64,000 nt of DNA from Ilyomonas sp965247435 (GTDB taxonomy: Bacteria > Bacteroidota > Bacteroidia > Chitinophagales > Chitinophagaceae): assembly GCA_965247435.1 (NCBI GenBank), contig OZ252019.1:620001-684000 (forward strand), read 5' to 3'. Under the pieces are notes generated by a model. It was given only the letters and a program-made list of their open reading frames with translations, searched no databases and was not told the origin of the DNA. Positions 54,416 through 62,839 of this stretch are shown piece after piece (position 1 is the stretch's first letter; each line of letters opens with the position of its first letter). The position numbers were made by a program, and so were the translations under genes.

Positions 54416-54548
54416 GGGCGTGGATAATGCTTTTTGCTTGTAACTGCGGAGGTCGAAGTCCTGAGAACAAAGCATAAGCAAGTCCACGCCTTAACGTGAA
54501 CCTGACTTACACATTCCCTGTTCTCTTAAATTTTCGACCTTTCAGTTA
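54416..54548. repeat. Interlocking inverted repeats, pseudoknot topology
   Basis: Stem A: GGCGTGGA (54417-54424) with TCCACGCC (54483-54490). Stem B: TAACTG (54441-54446) with CAGTTA (54543-54548), AGGTCGAA (54450-54457) with TTCGACCT (54533-54540), and GAGAACA (54463-54469) with TGTTCTC (54519-54525). Stem B encloses the 3' arm but not the 5' arm of stem A, so both together give a pseudoknot. The element is near the start of the 146-residue gene on the minus strand. Confidence 0.6.
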
Positions 54549-54632
54549 CCGGAAAATGTATAGTTAGGTTATAACTATGTATGTATAATTAGTCTTTTAC
54601 ATTGTCATTATTTAATCATTAAAATATAGTTT

Positions 54633-54761
54633 ATGAACACAGCACAAAAAATAGAATTGCTTAAAATTGCAATTGATATTGTAAAATCAAATCCTCAGAA
54701 GTACAGATTCAATTCTGAGAATATACTCAAAGTCTATAAAGAGTTTACTACTGTTCTATAA
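54633..54761 (+). CDS. Possible 42-residue microprotein
   Basis: ATG at 54633: MNTAQKIELLKIAIDIVKSN, then a Pro-Gln-Lys-Tyr stretch, then SENILKVYKEFTTVL. It is a plausible short helical protein. It overlaps the 3' end of the minus-strand DUF2158-like gene by about 14 bases. Confidence 0.3.
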   Translation: MNTAQKIELLKIAIDIVKSNPQKYRFNSENILKVYKEFTTVL

Positions 54762-54972
54762 GTTTCAGCATGTCCTGATGAAATGTTGCCTCTTTTAAAT
54801 TGTCTTGTAAAAACCAATTACATACAACGTCTCCATAAAATAGGTCATATTCAGCGTTATGATAATTCATTTCCATAACAAGTGATTTAATTGTCATCTC
54901 AGGACTTTCTTTACCACTCTTTAAGGATACTGTGTCACCTATTTTGAATTTGGGTTCAACTGTCTGTTGCAT
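54748..54972 (-). CDS. DUF2158 (YodC-like) small protein
   Basis: 74 residues from the ATG at 54972 (MQQTVEPKFKIGDTV). It contains the family pattern KFKIGDTVSLKSGKESPEMTI followed by a Cys-Asn-Trp-Phe strand (VVCNWFLQDNLKEATF), as in YodC/DUF2158. Function unknown, cytoplasmic. The terminator-like hairpin at 55013-55042 lies upstream and could insulate it. Confidence 0.7.
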   Translation of the reverse strand: MQQTVEPKFKIGDTVSLKSGKESPEMTIKSLVMEMNYHNAEYDLFYGDVVCNWFLQDNLKEATFHQDMLKLIEQ

Positions 54973-55012
54973 ATATACTTTTAAGAGATTAAACTTACAC
55001 AACTTTTTTAAA

Positions 55013-55042
55013 CAATAAAAAACCCACCTAAATTGGTGGGTT
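55013..55042 (-). terminator. Intrinsic terminator-like hairpin
   Basis: AACCCACC (55021-55028), loop TAAATT, GGTGGGTT (55035-55042), followed on the minus strand by TTTTATTG. It would stop transcripts entering from the right on the minus strand, though no minus-strand gene lies immediately there. Confidence 0.6.
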
Positions 55043-55084
55043 AACTTTGTATATTAGTACCAAATATTTTAAGTGACGGCACGA

Positions 55085-55320
55085 ACGCACAACAAGCGTA
55101 TTGCCAATAGTGTAGCTGGACGTTGGAACAACCTGCCTTTGCCGGCTGGCAGGTCGGCAGCAGTTCGCTTGTCAGCTTTGGTTCCGGCTGCACGTTCACT
55201 ATTTGGCTTTTTATTTTATCTTCAACAAAAGTTTTCATTTGAACTTCGGTTGCCAGGCTTAGGTTTTTCAACTGCCCCGCCATCGCAAATACCTAAAGCG
55301 TTGTGTGTCATTTTGTATCC
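55085..55320 (+). repeat. attC-like spacer (+), subfamily 3, copy 1
   Basis: Left end GCACAACAAGCGTATTGCC (the 19 bases 55090-55108 match 58336-58354 exactly). The middle contains GCTTTGGTTCCGG, also in the 58.3-kb copy. The right end is GCGTTGTGTGTCATTTTG. The ends are imperfect inverted repeats (ACAAC..GTATT.GC.AT.G on both arms). About 235 bases. Confidence 0.7.
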
Positions 55321-55340
55321 AACTTCTAATTATAAATGTA

Positions 55341-55952
55341 ATGGAAAAATTGTTGTTCAAATTGAAGCTACTTAAGAGCGTCCAGATTCTCACAATTTTT
55401 GTGAGATACCTGCTTGGTATTGCTTTCGTTTGGGCAAGTATTTTAAAAATTAAAGGAATACGATTTGAACCTCAATCAGGTGAGAATGCGCCTATTAATT
55501 CGTTATCTCATCTTTTAGAGACTATGTATCGTTCTGGTTTTTATTGGTATTTTATTGGATGGGGACAATTCACAGCAGGACTTTTAATAATGTCTCAAAT
55601 TTTTAGCACACTTGGCGCCGTTATGTATTTCCCGATTATACTTAGTATTTTTATTCTTACAACGGCTTTTCAGTCATATGTTTTTTTGACTATGACTTCT
55701 TTAATGCTTATCGCAAATATTTACTTGTTGTTGTGGGATTGGAACAGGTTGAAATTCATAATATTATACAAGCCAGATGAATACGTTGACCAATCTACTC
55801 AGTTTTCAAGGCAAAAAGTTTGGACTTACATAGGTATATTATTATTTATACTGATTTTAATTTTTCGAATAATAAGTACAAGACACATAGTTCATAAAGA
55901 CGAAGTGAGAATAACGAACGCACAACAAAAGTATTGCTGCAAGCGGGGCTGA
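55341..55952 (+). CDS. DoxX/MauE-like membrane protein
   Basis: About 203 residues from the ATG at 55341. There are four hydrophobic segments: QILTIFVRYLLGIAFVWASIL, FYWYFIGWGQFTAGLLIMSQ, LGAVMYFPIILSIFILTTAF and YIGILLFILILIFRII, in a DoxX-like pattern (WASILKIKGIRF). Its last residues, ITNAQQKYCCKRG, are read from the spacer repeat that starts at about 55918, so the stop codon lies inside the repeat. Confidence 0.7.
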   Translation: MEKLLFKLKLLKSVQILTIFVRYLLGIAFVWASILKIKGIRFEPQSGENAPINSLSHLLETMYRSGFYWYFIGWGQFTAGLLIMSQIFSTLGAVMYFPIILSIFILTTAFQSYVFLTMTSLMLIANIYLLLWDWNRLKFIILYKPDEYVDQSTQFSRQKVWTYIGILLFILILIFRIISTRHIVHKDEVRITNAQQKYCCKRG

Positions 55953-56130
55953 CACACCGCAGCATCAGCAGCAATAATTCTATTTGGCTCCAGTTTCAGC
56001 AGCCATTACGCTATTAAGCATTAGTAACAAGCATCAGCAATAAAACATTAATTTAGCTTCGGTTATCGGCTGACACGGCGCTATTATCCCACCTGCAAGC
56101 AGTACGCCTCCATTGGCAGCAAGGCTAAAA
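55918..56130 (+). repeat. attC-like spacer (+), subfamily 4
   Basis: CGCACAACAAAAGTATTGC start, with the 25-base word 55923-55947 shared with the minus-orientation spacer at 42925-42949. It is followed by further GCAGC/GCATCAGC repeats to about 56130. It includes the DoxX-like gene's stop and precedes the quinone oxidoreductase gene. Confidence 0.65.
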
Positions 56131-56419
56131 ATAATGCACAGCCGACAATTGTAAGGTCAGCGGCGGACGATACCACCAACGGACTTCCATTAGATAGACA
56201 CCACCACATTTTAATAGTTTGCTACTTGTAAGCAAGCTTTTGTAGGGCAGTGCATTGTTAACTTTTAGAAAAGTCTGTTATGGACAGACACTCCATCAGC
56301 TTCACAGTTTAGGGTTAGCCTATTCACTCCATCATTTTGACTAATACAAAAGGTGTTTTGGCTAAATCTCCTTTACAATGAATGATGACCTTTGTGCTAT
56401 CAACAAAAACATAGTTATT
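56131..56419. other. Intergenic, no gene seen
   Basis: Beyond the spacer, up to the oxidoreductase start, no convincing frame or hairpin was found. Confidence 0.4.
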
Positions 56420-57394
56420 ATGAAAGCAGTTAGAATTCATGAATTTGGCGGACCGGAGGTAATGAAAACAGAAGACATAGAACGCCCTGTTCCCGCAGCG
56501 GATGAAATTTTAGTAAAAGTGTATGCCAGTGGTGTGAACCCTGTGGATTGGGTAATTCGCAATGGCGCAAATGACAATTTGAAACCTTTTCTCACATTGC
56601 CCATGACATTAGGCTGGGATGCGGCTGGTATTGTAGAAGAATGGGGCAGCGATGTAACCGGATTTCAAAAAGGTGATTTTGTATATGGCGTTCCCAACTT
56701 CCCGGGCGATGGAAGCTACGCAGAATATTGTGCTGCAAAAGCCACTCAGTTTGCCCTTAAACCTAAGAGCCTTAACTTTAATGAAGCAGCGGCGGTGCCT
56801 CTGGCAGCCCTTACGGCATGGACGGGTATGTTTGCTTATGGAGGCCTGCAGGCGGGGCAACGCATTTTAATCCAGGGTGCATCCGGTGGGGTGGGAAGTT
56901 TTGCCGTACAGTTTGCCAAAGCAAAAGGAGCATACGTAATTGCAATGGCTTCCACAGATAATATGGAGCACCTCAGGCAACTTGGTGCCGATGAAGTGAT
57001 TGATTATAAAACCCAGAAGTTTGAAGATTTGATACACGATGTTGACGTTGTATTAGAGGCTTCGCCGCTTCGTGACAATAAGGAGCGGATAAAATCGGTA
57101 AGTGTATTAAAAGAAGGAGGAATACTGGTAAGCGTTAATACAGATTTCCCGTTTAACGATGAATTACTGGAAGCTCTTGCCAGCAAAGGCGCAAAAGGCG
57201 AACTATCGCCTAACCAGCCGAGGCAGGAGTGGCTGCAGGAAATGGCACAGTTAATTGATGAAGGCAAAGTGCAGGTTTTAGTAAGTAAAGTATTTCCGTT
57301 GGAGCAGGTGGCGGAAGCCCACCGGGAAAGTGAAAGCTGGCATGTACGTGGCAAGCTTGTATTGGAGGTAAGAAAAGAAAACGAGCCGGCATGA
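56420..57394 (+). CDS. Zinc-independent NADP-dependent alcohol dehydrogenase / quinone oxidoreductase
   Basis: 324 residues from the ATG at 56420 (MKAVRIHEFGGPEV); the longer frame starts in spacer sequence. MDR family: ADEILVKVYASGVNPVDWVIRNG, GWDAAGIVEEWGSDVTGFQKGDFVYG, and the NADPH motif GASGGVGSFAVQFAKAKGA. The zinc-binding residues of classical ADH are absent, so it reduces quinones or enones with NADPH. The stop overlaps the AraC start by four bases (ATGA), so the two are coupled. Confidence 0.92.
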   Translation: MKAVRIHEFGGPEVMKTEDIERPVPAADEILVKVYASGVNPVDWVIRNGANDNLKPFLTLPMTLGWDAAGIVEEWGSDVTGFQKGDFVYGVPNFPGDGSYAEYCAAKATQFALKPKSLNFNEAAAVPLAALTAWTGMFAYGGLQAGQRILIQGASGGVGSFAVQFAKAKGAYVIAMASTDNMEHLRQLGADEVIDYKTQKFEDLIHDVDVVLEASPLRDNKERIKSVSVLKEGGILVSVNTDFPFNDELLEALASKGAKGELSPNQPRQEWLQEMAQLIDEGKVQVLVSKVFPLEQVAEAHRESESWHVRGKLVLEVRKENEPA

Positions 57395-58299
57395 AACACA
57401 TTAAAACGATAAGCGAATTTCACCGGTACCTGAATTTGCCTGCTCCGCAACACCCGCTGATCAGTGTATTAGATGTTGGAACCGTTCCGCATTCGGATAG
57501 CGATGAGCCAATGAATATGGTACTGGATTTTTATTCGATTGCCGTAAAAAGGATGAGCAACGTAAAAGTAAAATACGGGCAGCAACCGTTTGACTTCAAC
57601 GAAGGTATTATGTCTTTTATGTCGCCCTGCCAGGTGTTTAGCATGTCGGTTGACAATAGGAATGTAGCAACGAAAAAATCAGGGTGGGCAATTTATATCC
57701 ATCCTGATTTTATATGGAATACACCGTTAGCTAAAACCATAAAGGATTACGATTTTTGGGATTATTCGCTTCATGAAGCCTTGTTCCTTTCTGCAAAAGA
57801 GGAAGCGATGATTAACACTATCATTCAAAACATTAATCAGGAATATCACTCCAGCATTGATCAGTTCAGCAGGCAAATCATCATCTCACAAATTGAAAGT
57901 TTGCTGAGCTATGCTGACAGGTTTTATCATCGCCAGTTCATCACACGGGAGAAGGCAGCTCATCAGATACTTGACCGTTTAGCAACCTTACTTCACGATT
58001 ATTTCAATAGCAATGATTTAGTAAAGAGAGGCTTACCCACCGTTCAATACATTGCAGGAGAACTGCATCTTTCGCCAAATTATTTAAGCAGTTTATTACG
58101 AACACTGACCGGACAAAACACACAACAACATATTCATGATAAACTGATAGAAAAAGCCAAAGAAAAACTATCAGTCACCAACCTGACAATTAGCGAGATT
58201 GCTTATGAGCTGGGTTTTGAACATTTGCAATCATTCAGTAAGTTGTTTAAGACAAAAACCAGACTGTCGCCTTTAGCGTTTAGACAGTCATTTAATTGA
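57391..58299 (+). CDS. AraC-family regulator
   Basis: 302 residues. The N-terminal half is a ligand-binding domain (PLISVLDVGTVPH, FYSIAVKRMSNVKVKYGQQPFDFNEGIMSFMSPCQVF). The C-terminal AraC domain has VQYIAGELHLSPNYLSSLLRTLTGQNTQQHIHDKLIEKAKEKL and TISEIAYELGFEHLQSFSKLFKTKTRLSPLAF. It is translated with the upstream oxidoreductase (ATGA overlap) and likely controls it. Confidence 0.92.
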   Translation: MKHIKTISEFHRYLNLPAPQHPLISVLDVGTVPHSDSDEPMNMVLDFYSIAVKRMSNVKVKYGQQPFDFNEGIMSFMSPCQVFSMSVDNRNVATKKSGWAIYIHPDFIWNTPLAKTIKDYDFWDYSLHEALFLSAKEEAMINTIIQNINQEYHSSIDQFSRQIIISQIESLLSYADRFYHRQFITREKAAHQILDRLATLLHDYFNSNDLVKRGLPTVQYIAGELHLSPNYLSSLLRTLTGQNTQQHIHDKLIEKAKEKLSVTNLTISEIAYELGFEHLQSFSKLFKTKTRLSPLAFRQSFN

Positions 58300-58332
58300 C
58301 TAACAAAAAACGAGGGTAGCCAAAAGCGCTGC

Positions 58333-58475
58333 TGCCAACAAGCGTATTGCCAATGGTAGGGCCGGATGTTGGAGCAATCGGCGGCATATCGCTATCGGCT
58401 TTGGTTCCGGGTTTGGCGGTATAAATGTCCGGTCCATCGCTTAGTCCCGCTCGTTGTATATAATGCGGTGAAACC
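58333..58475 (+). repeat. attC-like spacer (+), subfamily 3, copy 2
   Basis: Left end GCCAACAAGCGTATTGCC, right end GCTCGTTGTATATAATGC. The arms pair imperfectly (CAAC.AGCG....ATGG...CCGGA on both). It shares 19 exact bases at the left end and GCTTTGGTTCCGG in the middle with the copy at 55085. It lies between the AraC gene and a Crp/Fnr gene. Confidence 0.7.
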
Positions 58476-58484
58476 GCTTAAAAT

Positions 58485-59066
58485 ATGGCATATAGCTCAA
58501 ACTCGTTACTGTACAAAAAAATAACCGGCTTGACTGAAATTTCAGTTTCAAGCCTTGACAGACTTTTTGAAATAGCTGCTCAACGGCAATTTGTAAAAGG
58601 GCAAACGATTTTAAAGGCAGGACAAATCTGCAATTCTATTGTATTTGTTGAAAATGGCTACTTACGCACCTTTATTGATAAAGACGGAACGGAAATAAAT
58701 ACGGACTTTACTTTTGAAGGTAACTTTACGACCAATCTAAAAAGTTTGCGTTCTTCTTCCCCATCAGACACGACTATACATGCAGAAGAGCCGGTAAGTA
58801 TCTACGAGTTTGACAAAGACAAACTTTTAGCGCTTTACAAAGTATCGGCAGAAATAGAATCTTTCGGCAGAAAACTTTTAGAACAGCTTTTGATAGCTCA
58901 GGAAGAGCACACCAATTTGTTTAAAATTTATTCGCCTGCAGAACGCTATCAGTATTTACGGAATAGCCGGCCCCAAATGCTGCAAAGAGTGAGCCTTTTA
59001 CAACTCGCATCCTATTTGGGCGTTGCAAGAGAAACGTTAAGCAGAATTAGAAAAAATAAAAGGTAA
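58485..59066 (+). CDS. Crp/Fnr-family regulator
   Basis: 193 residues. Cyclic-nucleotide-binding-like domain (FEIAAQRQFVKGQTILKAGQICNSIVFVENGYLRTFIDKDGTEINTDFTFEGNF) and a C-terminal winged helix (RVSLLQLASYLGVARETLSRIRKNK). It lies 77 bases upstream of the SnoaL-like gene and is likely its regulator, like the Crp/MBL pair at 49.9 kb. Confidence 0.9.
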   Translation: MAYSSNSLLYKKITGLTEISVSSLDRLFEIAAQRQFVKGQTILKAGQICNSIVFVENGYLRTFIDKDGTEINTDFTFEGNFTTNLKSLRSSSPSDTTIHAEEPVSIYEFDKDKLLALYKVSAEIESFGRKLLEQLLIAQEEHTNLFKIYSPAERYQYLRNSRPQMLQRVSLLQLASYLGVARETLSRIRKNKR

Positions 59067-59143
59067 AATCATTTTGTGACGATTGTCACAGGCAAAATTA
59101 ATCAGCGGGTTTAACCTTTGCCACTCATTAAAACAAACAAAAA

Positions 59144-59572
59144 ATGAGTTCGGCAAACAAAACAATCGTAAGTAATTTTATTGAAGAAATCTGGAACCAA
59201 AACCAATTGGAAAGAATTGACAATTATGTTTCTGCAGACTTTATAGACCACTCGTTACCACCTTCATTGCCTGCAAACAAAGAAGGAATGAAGCTGTGGA
59301 TTATGGGAACCGGAAAATCTTTTGAGCACAAAACTATTATTGACGATATTGTTTGTGAAGACAATAAAGTAATGCTGAAAATGCGAATGCAGCTTAAACA
59401 CATTGGCGTTTGGAGAGATATTGAACCGACCCATTTTGAAATTTCGACAGTTGGTTACAGGTACTACCAACTTGCAGACGGAAAAATTGTTGAACACTGG
59501 TCTTTACTTGATGGCAACTCAATAGAAAATCAGCTTAAAGAAGCTAAGCACGGTTGTAAAGTTCAGGCGTAG
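59144..59572 (+). CDS. SnoaL-like polyketide cyclase / ester cyclase
   Basis: 142 residues. NTF2-like fold: IVSNFIEEIWNQNQLERIDNYVSADFIDH at the start, LWIMGTGKSFEHKTIIDDIVCEDNKVMLKMRMQLKHIG, and the C-terminal GKIVEHWSLLDG. These small proteins catalyse aldol or ring closures, or bind small molecules; no substrate can be inferred. Confidence 0.88.
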   Translation: MSSANKTIVSNFIEEIWNQNQLERIDNYVSADFIDHSLPPSLPANKEGMKLWIMGTGKSFEHKTIIDDIVCEDNKVMLKMRMQLKHIGVWRDIEPTHFEISTVGYRYYQLADGKIVEHWSLLDGNSIENQLKEAKHGCKVQA

Positions 59573-59674
59573 CATACACAATGCACAGCATAACTTGTTC
59601 GTTAGCTTGAGCATTCTGAGACTATAAAATAAAGAGTTTCACCTGGCCGAACGGCAAAAAAAAATTAAGACCAA

Positions 59675-60181
59675 ATGGACAAATTAGAAATCCTGGAAAT
59701 TAAATCCGGCCAGATTAAAAACTACAAAGACTTCCTGTTGGCTGGGCTTTTAAATGACGAAGAGAATTTCAGGATTACACCAACAGACGACCTGACTGCC
59801 GCTTTTCCAACAACCGATAAAACAGATAGTTTTACACTTGGTGCATATATAAACAATCAATTAGCAGGTATTGTAAGCTTTAGCAGAGATGGTATTGACA
59901 GAGAAAAATTAAGGCACAAAGGAGTATTGTTTAGAATGTATGTGTTGAATAGTTTTCGTGGAAAAGGTGTTGCAAAAACACTCATCGGAGAGCTTGTAAA
60001 CAGAGCTAAGCAAATTGGCGATATCGAGCAAATTAACTTAACAGTAATTGCAGGTAATGCAAGCGCAAAAACTTTATATGAGAAATTTGGTTTCGTAACT
60101 TTTGGAACAGAACAAAACGCCATTAAGTGGAAAGGTAAATACTTTGCAGAAGACCAAATGGTTTTAAAGCTACAACCTTAA
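59675..60181 (+). CDS. GNAT-family N-acetyltransferase
   Basis: 168 residues. Acetyl-CoA binding signature VLFRMYVLNSFRGKGVAKTLIGELVNRA (R/Q-x-x-G-x-G/A region), followed by INLTVIAGNASAKTLYEKFGFVTFG, the usual end of a GNAT. Probably detoxification or peptide N-acetylation. It follows the SnoaL-like gene by 102 bases and is itself followed by a spacer repeat. Confidence 0.9.
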   Translation: MDKLEILEIKSGQIKNYKDFLLAGLLNDEENFRITPTDDLTAAFPTTDKTDSFTLGAYINNQLAGIVSFSRDGIDREKLRHKGVLFRMYVLNSFRGKGVAKTLIGELVNRAKQIGDIEQINLTVIAGNASAKTLYEKFGFVTFGTEQNAIKWKGKYFAEDQMVLKLQP

Positions 60182-60206
60182 TGATGAAGAAAGCTATGCC
60201 GGCAGC

Positions 60207-60312
60207 CAACAAGGTGTTTGGCGTTATTGGGGCAGAACCTTGTAACATCGGCTTTAGTTTGCTATTAGCTTCTGCTACGGCTCCACATTAATAATTTAGT
60301 TTTAGTTCATAA
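60207..60312 (+). repeat. attC-like spacer (+), subfamily 2, copy 2
   Basis: GCCAACAAGGTGTTTGGCG at the start, then the 18-base word identical to the 49.6-kb copy (60218-60235) and ACATCGGCT..AGTT.GCTAT.AGC. The right end (TTCATAACGTCAATTTT) is more degenerate. Confidence 0.6.
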
Positions 60313-60450
60313 CGTCAATTTTTCGTTTCCCGCCCGCATCAGTGTTCTTCATCAACAGGATAACATAGAAAACGTTGCCGGTGAAAAGCAGGCGCGCAGG
60401 CGAAAGTATTAACTGTGTAAGAAACATTGCGGCTTGTACAAAAAGATTTA

Positions 60451-60477
60451 AAATGCACACTTCCCGAGTGTGCATTT
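60451..60477. repeat. Perfect 11-bp hairpin upstream of GH47
   Basis: AAATGCACACT, loop TCCCG, AGTGTGCATTT. No clear T-run on the plus strand. It lies between the GNAT spacer and the GH47 gene and could be a terminator or a regulator site. Confidence 0.55.
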
Positions 60478-60625
60478 GCGTAACCAATGATCGCAATCGG
60501 CAAAAGGAAGGTAATTAATTATAGAAGAATTTGTGAGTCCATCAAGTTGATACATTATGTATATTTAGGCGTTAGGCGGTTATTGTCAAACTACAACCTA
60601 CCGCTAATAAACTAACAAGAGAATC

Positions 60626-62016
60626 ATGAAAATTATAATTTTTCTGTTTTTTGCAACCTTTCTCTTATTTTCTTATCATGCTAATAAAGCAGACACTAAA
60701 GAAAAAACTTCTGCTACGCTTGCTGAGGATGTAAAAAACGAAACACTCCGAACCTGGAACACCTACACAAAATACGCCTGGCCTCACGATGGCTTGCTGC
60801 CTATTTCAAAAACATACCACGACTGGTATGCCCAATCAATCAATATGTCTCCGATTGATGCGTACAGTACATTAAAGGTTATGGGGCTGGACAACGAAGC
60901 TGCGCGAATAGAAAAATTTGTGATGGACAGCTTGAATTTTAATAAGGATATTTCGGTAAAAGTATTTGAAGTAGATATCCTCTGGGTGGCCTGCTAAATA
61001 TGTACGAAACGACAGGCAACGAAAAAATATTGACAAAAGCGCAGGATTTTGCCAACAGATTGCTTCCCGCATTTAATTCGCCTACCGGCCTGCCTTACTA
61101 TTACATAAATTTAAAAACGGGTGCTACAAAAGGAGATACGGTGAATGTAGCAGAAGCAGGTTCTTACCTGTTTGAATTTGGCATCCTGAGTTATTACACA
61201 AAAAATCCGAAATATTACCAAACAGCAAAAAAAGCCACCAGGAAGGTTTTTTCCCTGCGTTCTAAGATTGATTTGTTAGGGCGGGATATTGACGTACAAA
61301 CCGGCAAGTGGACGGTTACCCAAAGCATGGTAGGAGCTTATGCCGATTCTTATTTTGAATACCTCTACAAAAGCTGGTTGTTGTTTAAAGACCCGGAGAT
61401 TAAAAAAATATGGGACGTAAGCATACACGCTATTCAAAAAAATATTGCTGAGCCACTAAAAAACGGACTTTGGTATGGTAAAGCAGATATGAATACGGGC
61501 AAAAAAATAAATTCGGAAGTTACGCTTTGGGACGCTTATTTTCCTGCTTTACTCGTCTTATCAGGCGATGTAGAAAGAGCAAAAAAAGCGGATGATGCCT
61601 GGGACTTTTTATGGAATAAATATGGCTTACTTCCGATGGTGTATGACTATCATAAAGACTCTATTATCAACCCTTATTATCAACTGAATCCGGAAGCCAT
61701 TGAATCAGCCTATTATTTATGGCATTACACGGGCGATAGCTTGTATTACAAGCGGGTAGAAACATACTATGAAGACACAAAAAACTATTGCAGAACGGAA
61801 TCAGCTTACAGTCATATCGGCAATGTTGTCACCATGAAAAAAGACGATCAGATGGAAACTTTTTTTATTGCCGAGAACATGAAATATTTTTATTTAACTT
61901 TTAGTCAACACCCAATTATAAATCTGGAAGACTATGTGTTTAATACCGAAGCGCATCCTTTTAAAAAGAGTAATTTTAAAGCGGCTGAAATCAATAAACG
62001 CTTAGGTATTGAGTAA
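60626..62016 (+). pseudogene. GH47 alpha-mannosidase-like gene, interrupted by a frameshift
   Basis: Two open frames, 60626-60997 and 61000-62016, are one gene broken near 60983. The first has a signal peptide (IIIFLFFATFLLFSYHAN) and ends FEVDILWVAC, where the family reads a VFEVNIRxLGGLLS-type segment. The bases GGGTGGCCTGCTAAATATGTAC read LGGLLNMY in the next frame, which continues into the second ORF. The second half contains SYLFEFGILSYYTKNPKYYQTAKKA, WTVTQSMVGAYADSYFEYLYKSWLLF and the hallmark LNPEAIESAYYLWHYTGDSLYYKR. GH47 enzymes trim alpha-1,2-mannose from glycans and are mostly eukaryotic. Frame disruption could be real decay or a sequencing error. Confidence 0.7.
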
Positions 62017-62254
62017 TTAATGAAGTAAAAAAGTTGGCAAAGAAAGTGAGTTTAATATACGCCACTGAATTTTTTTAGACAACAATAATAATGTTTATGT
62101 TGCTGACAGAGAAGTTGCCTGGCATTTGCAACGATGGCGATATTGTGACTCTTGACATTGCTAATATCAGCATTGTAAAAGAGATGAAGGACTTAGCAAA
62201 TGTGATAATTACTTTTAATGACAAAACATACCAGACGATATTTATCAGATAATT
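62017..62254 (+). CDS. Possible 53-residue hypothetical protein (62091-62252)
   Basis: An ATG at 62091 opens a frame to a stop at 62250-62252: MFMLLTEKLPGICNDGDIVT, LDIANISIVKEMKDLANVII and TFNDKTYQTIFIR. It is balanced and beta-rich with no family. The opposite-strand frame of similar length is less protein-like. A weak spacer repeat follows it (62255-62290). Confidence 0.3.
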
Positions 62255-62300
62255 GGTAGCCAAGGGGTTTGCTGCGATAGCGGCTTAGGGTATGTGCTGA
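62255..62300 (+). repeat. Degenerate attC-like spacer remnant
   Basis: GGTAGCCAAGGGGTTTGCTGC, sharing GGTTTGCTGC with the spacer at 63.9 kb. Only the left half is visible, so the assignment is weak. Confidence 0.35.
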
Positions 62301-62469
62301 ACAAGAGAAATTTTACCAAACAACATATTTTTATCCTAACTGCCCAATCAAGGAGTGCCAGCACAGCAGAAAGCCCTGATCTGTTAACAGCAAGCTTAAC
62401 GCCGGCATACTGCCAACTTCGGGCAGACAGAAAAACAAAAGAAATGAAAAAAAATTTGCGAAACCGAAA

Positions 62470-62489
62470 AGTTGCGCATATATTCGCAA
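62470..62489 (+). promoter_or_regulatory. Operator candidate upstream of arsR-type gene
   Basis: GTTGCGCATATATTCGCAAC is a 20-bp palindrome with one mismatched pair, about 30 bases upstream of the ArsR-type start. The dyad is visible; recognition by ArsR is inference from position. Confidence 0.55.
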
Positions 62490-62518
62490 CCGATTAGTTT
62501 CCTAATAAAAGCAGACCA

Positions 62519-62839
62519 ATGAGAAGAGATGTGTTTCAGGCGATAGCAGACCCTACAAGACGGGCAATCATTACTTTAATTGCTTTACAAGCTATGACAC
62601 CAAATGCACTCGCTGAACACTTTGACACAACACGACAAGCGGTTTCAAAACATTTAAAAGTTTTGACTGAATGCGAACTCGTAAGGCAAGAGCACCAGGG
62701 CCGAGAAATTTATTACAAGCTCCACATTGAAAGGCTGAAAGAGATTGATAAATGGCTTAACCAATTCAGGAAACTTTGGGAAATCCGGTTTAATCAACTC
62801 GACAGTGTATTATCAACAATTAAAAAAAATAAAAAATGA
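62519..62839 (+). CDS. ArsR-family transcriptional regulator
   Basis: 106 residues. Winged helix FQAIADPTRRAIITLIALQAMTPNALAEHFDTTRQAVSKHLKVLTECELVRQEHQGREIYYKL is the family core. No clear metal-binding Cys pair is visible, so it probably belongs to the non-metal group that controls AHSA1-type genes. It overlaps the AHSA1 start by four bases (ATGA), and the VOC gene follows, forming a three-gene operon. Confidence 0.92.
   Translation: MRRDVFQAIADPTRRAIITLIALQAMTPNALAEHFDTTRQAVSKHLKVLTECELVRQEHQGREIYYKLHIERLKEIDKWLNQFRKLWEIRFNQLDSVLSTIKKNKK

Noticed and set aside
55041..55283. 80-residue minus-strand open frame
   Set aside because: It reads across an attC-like spacer and has no protein-like pattern.
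60302..60496. 64-residue minus-strand open frame
   Set aside because: It overlaps a spacer and the 11-bp hairpin, without protein-like features.
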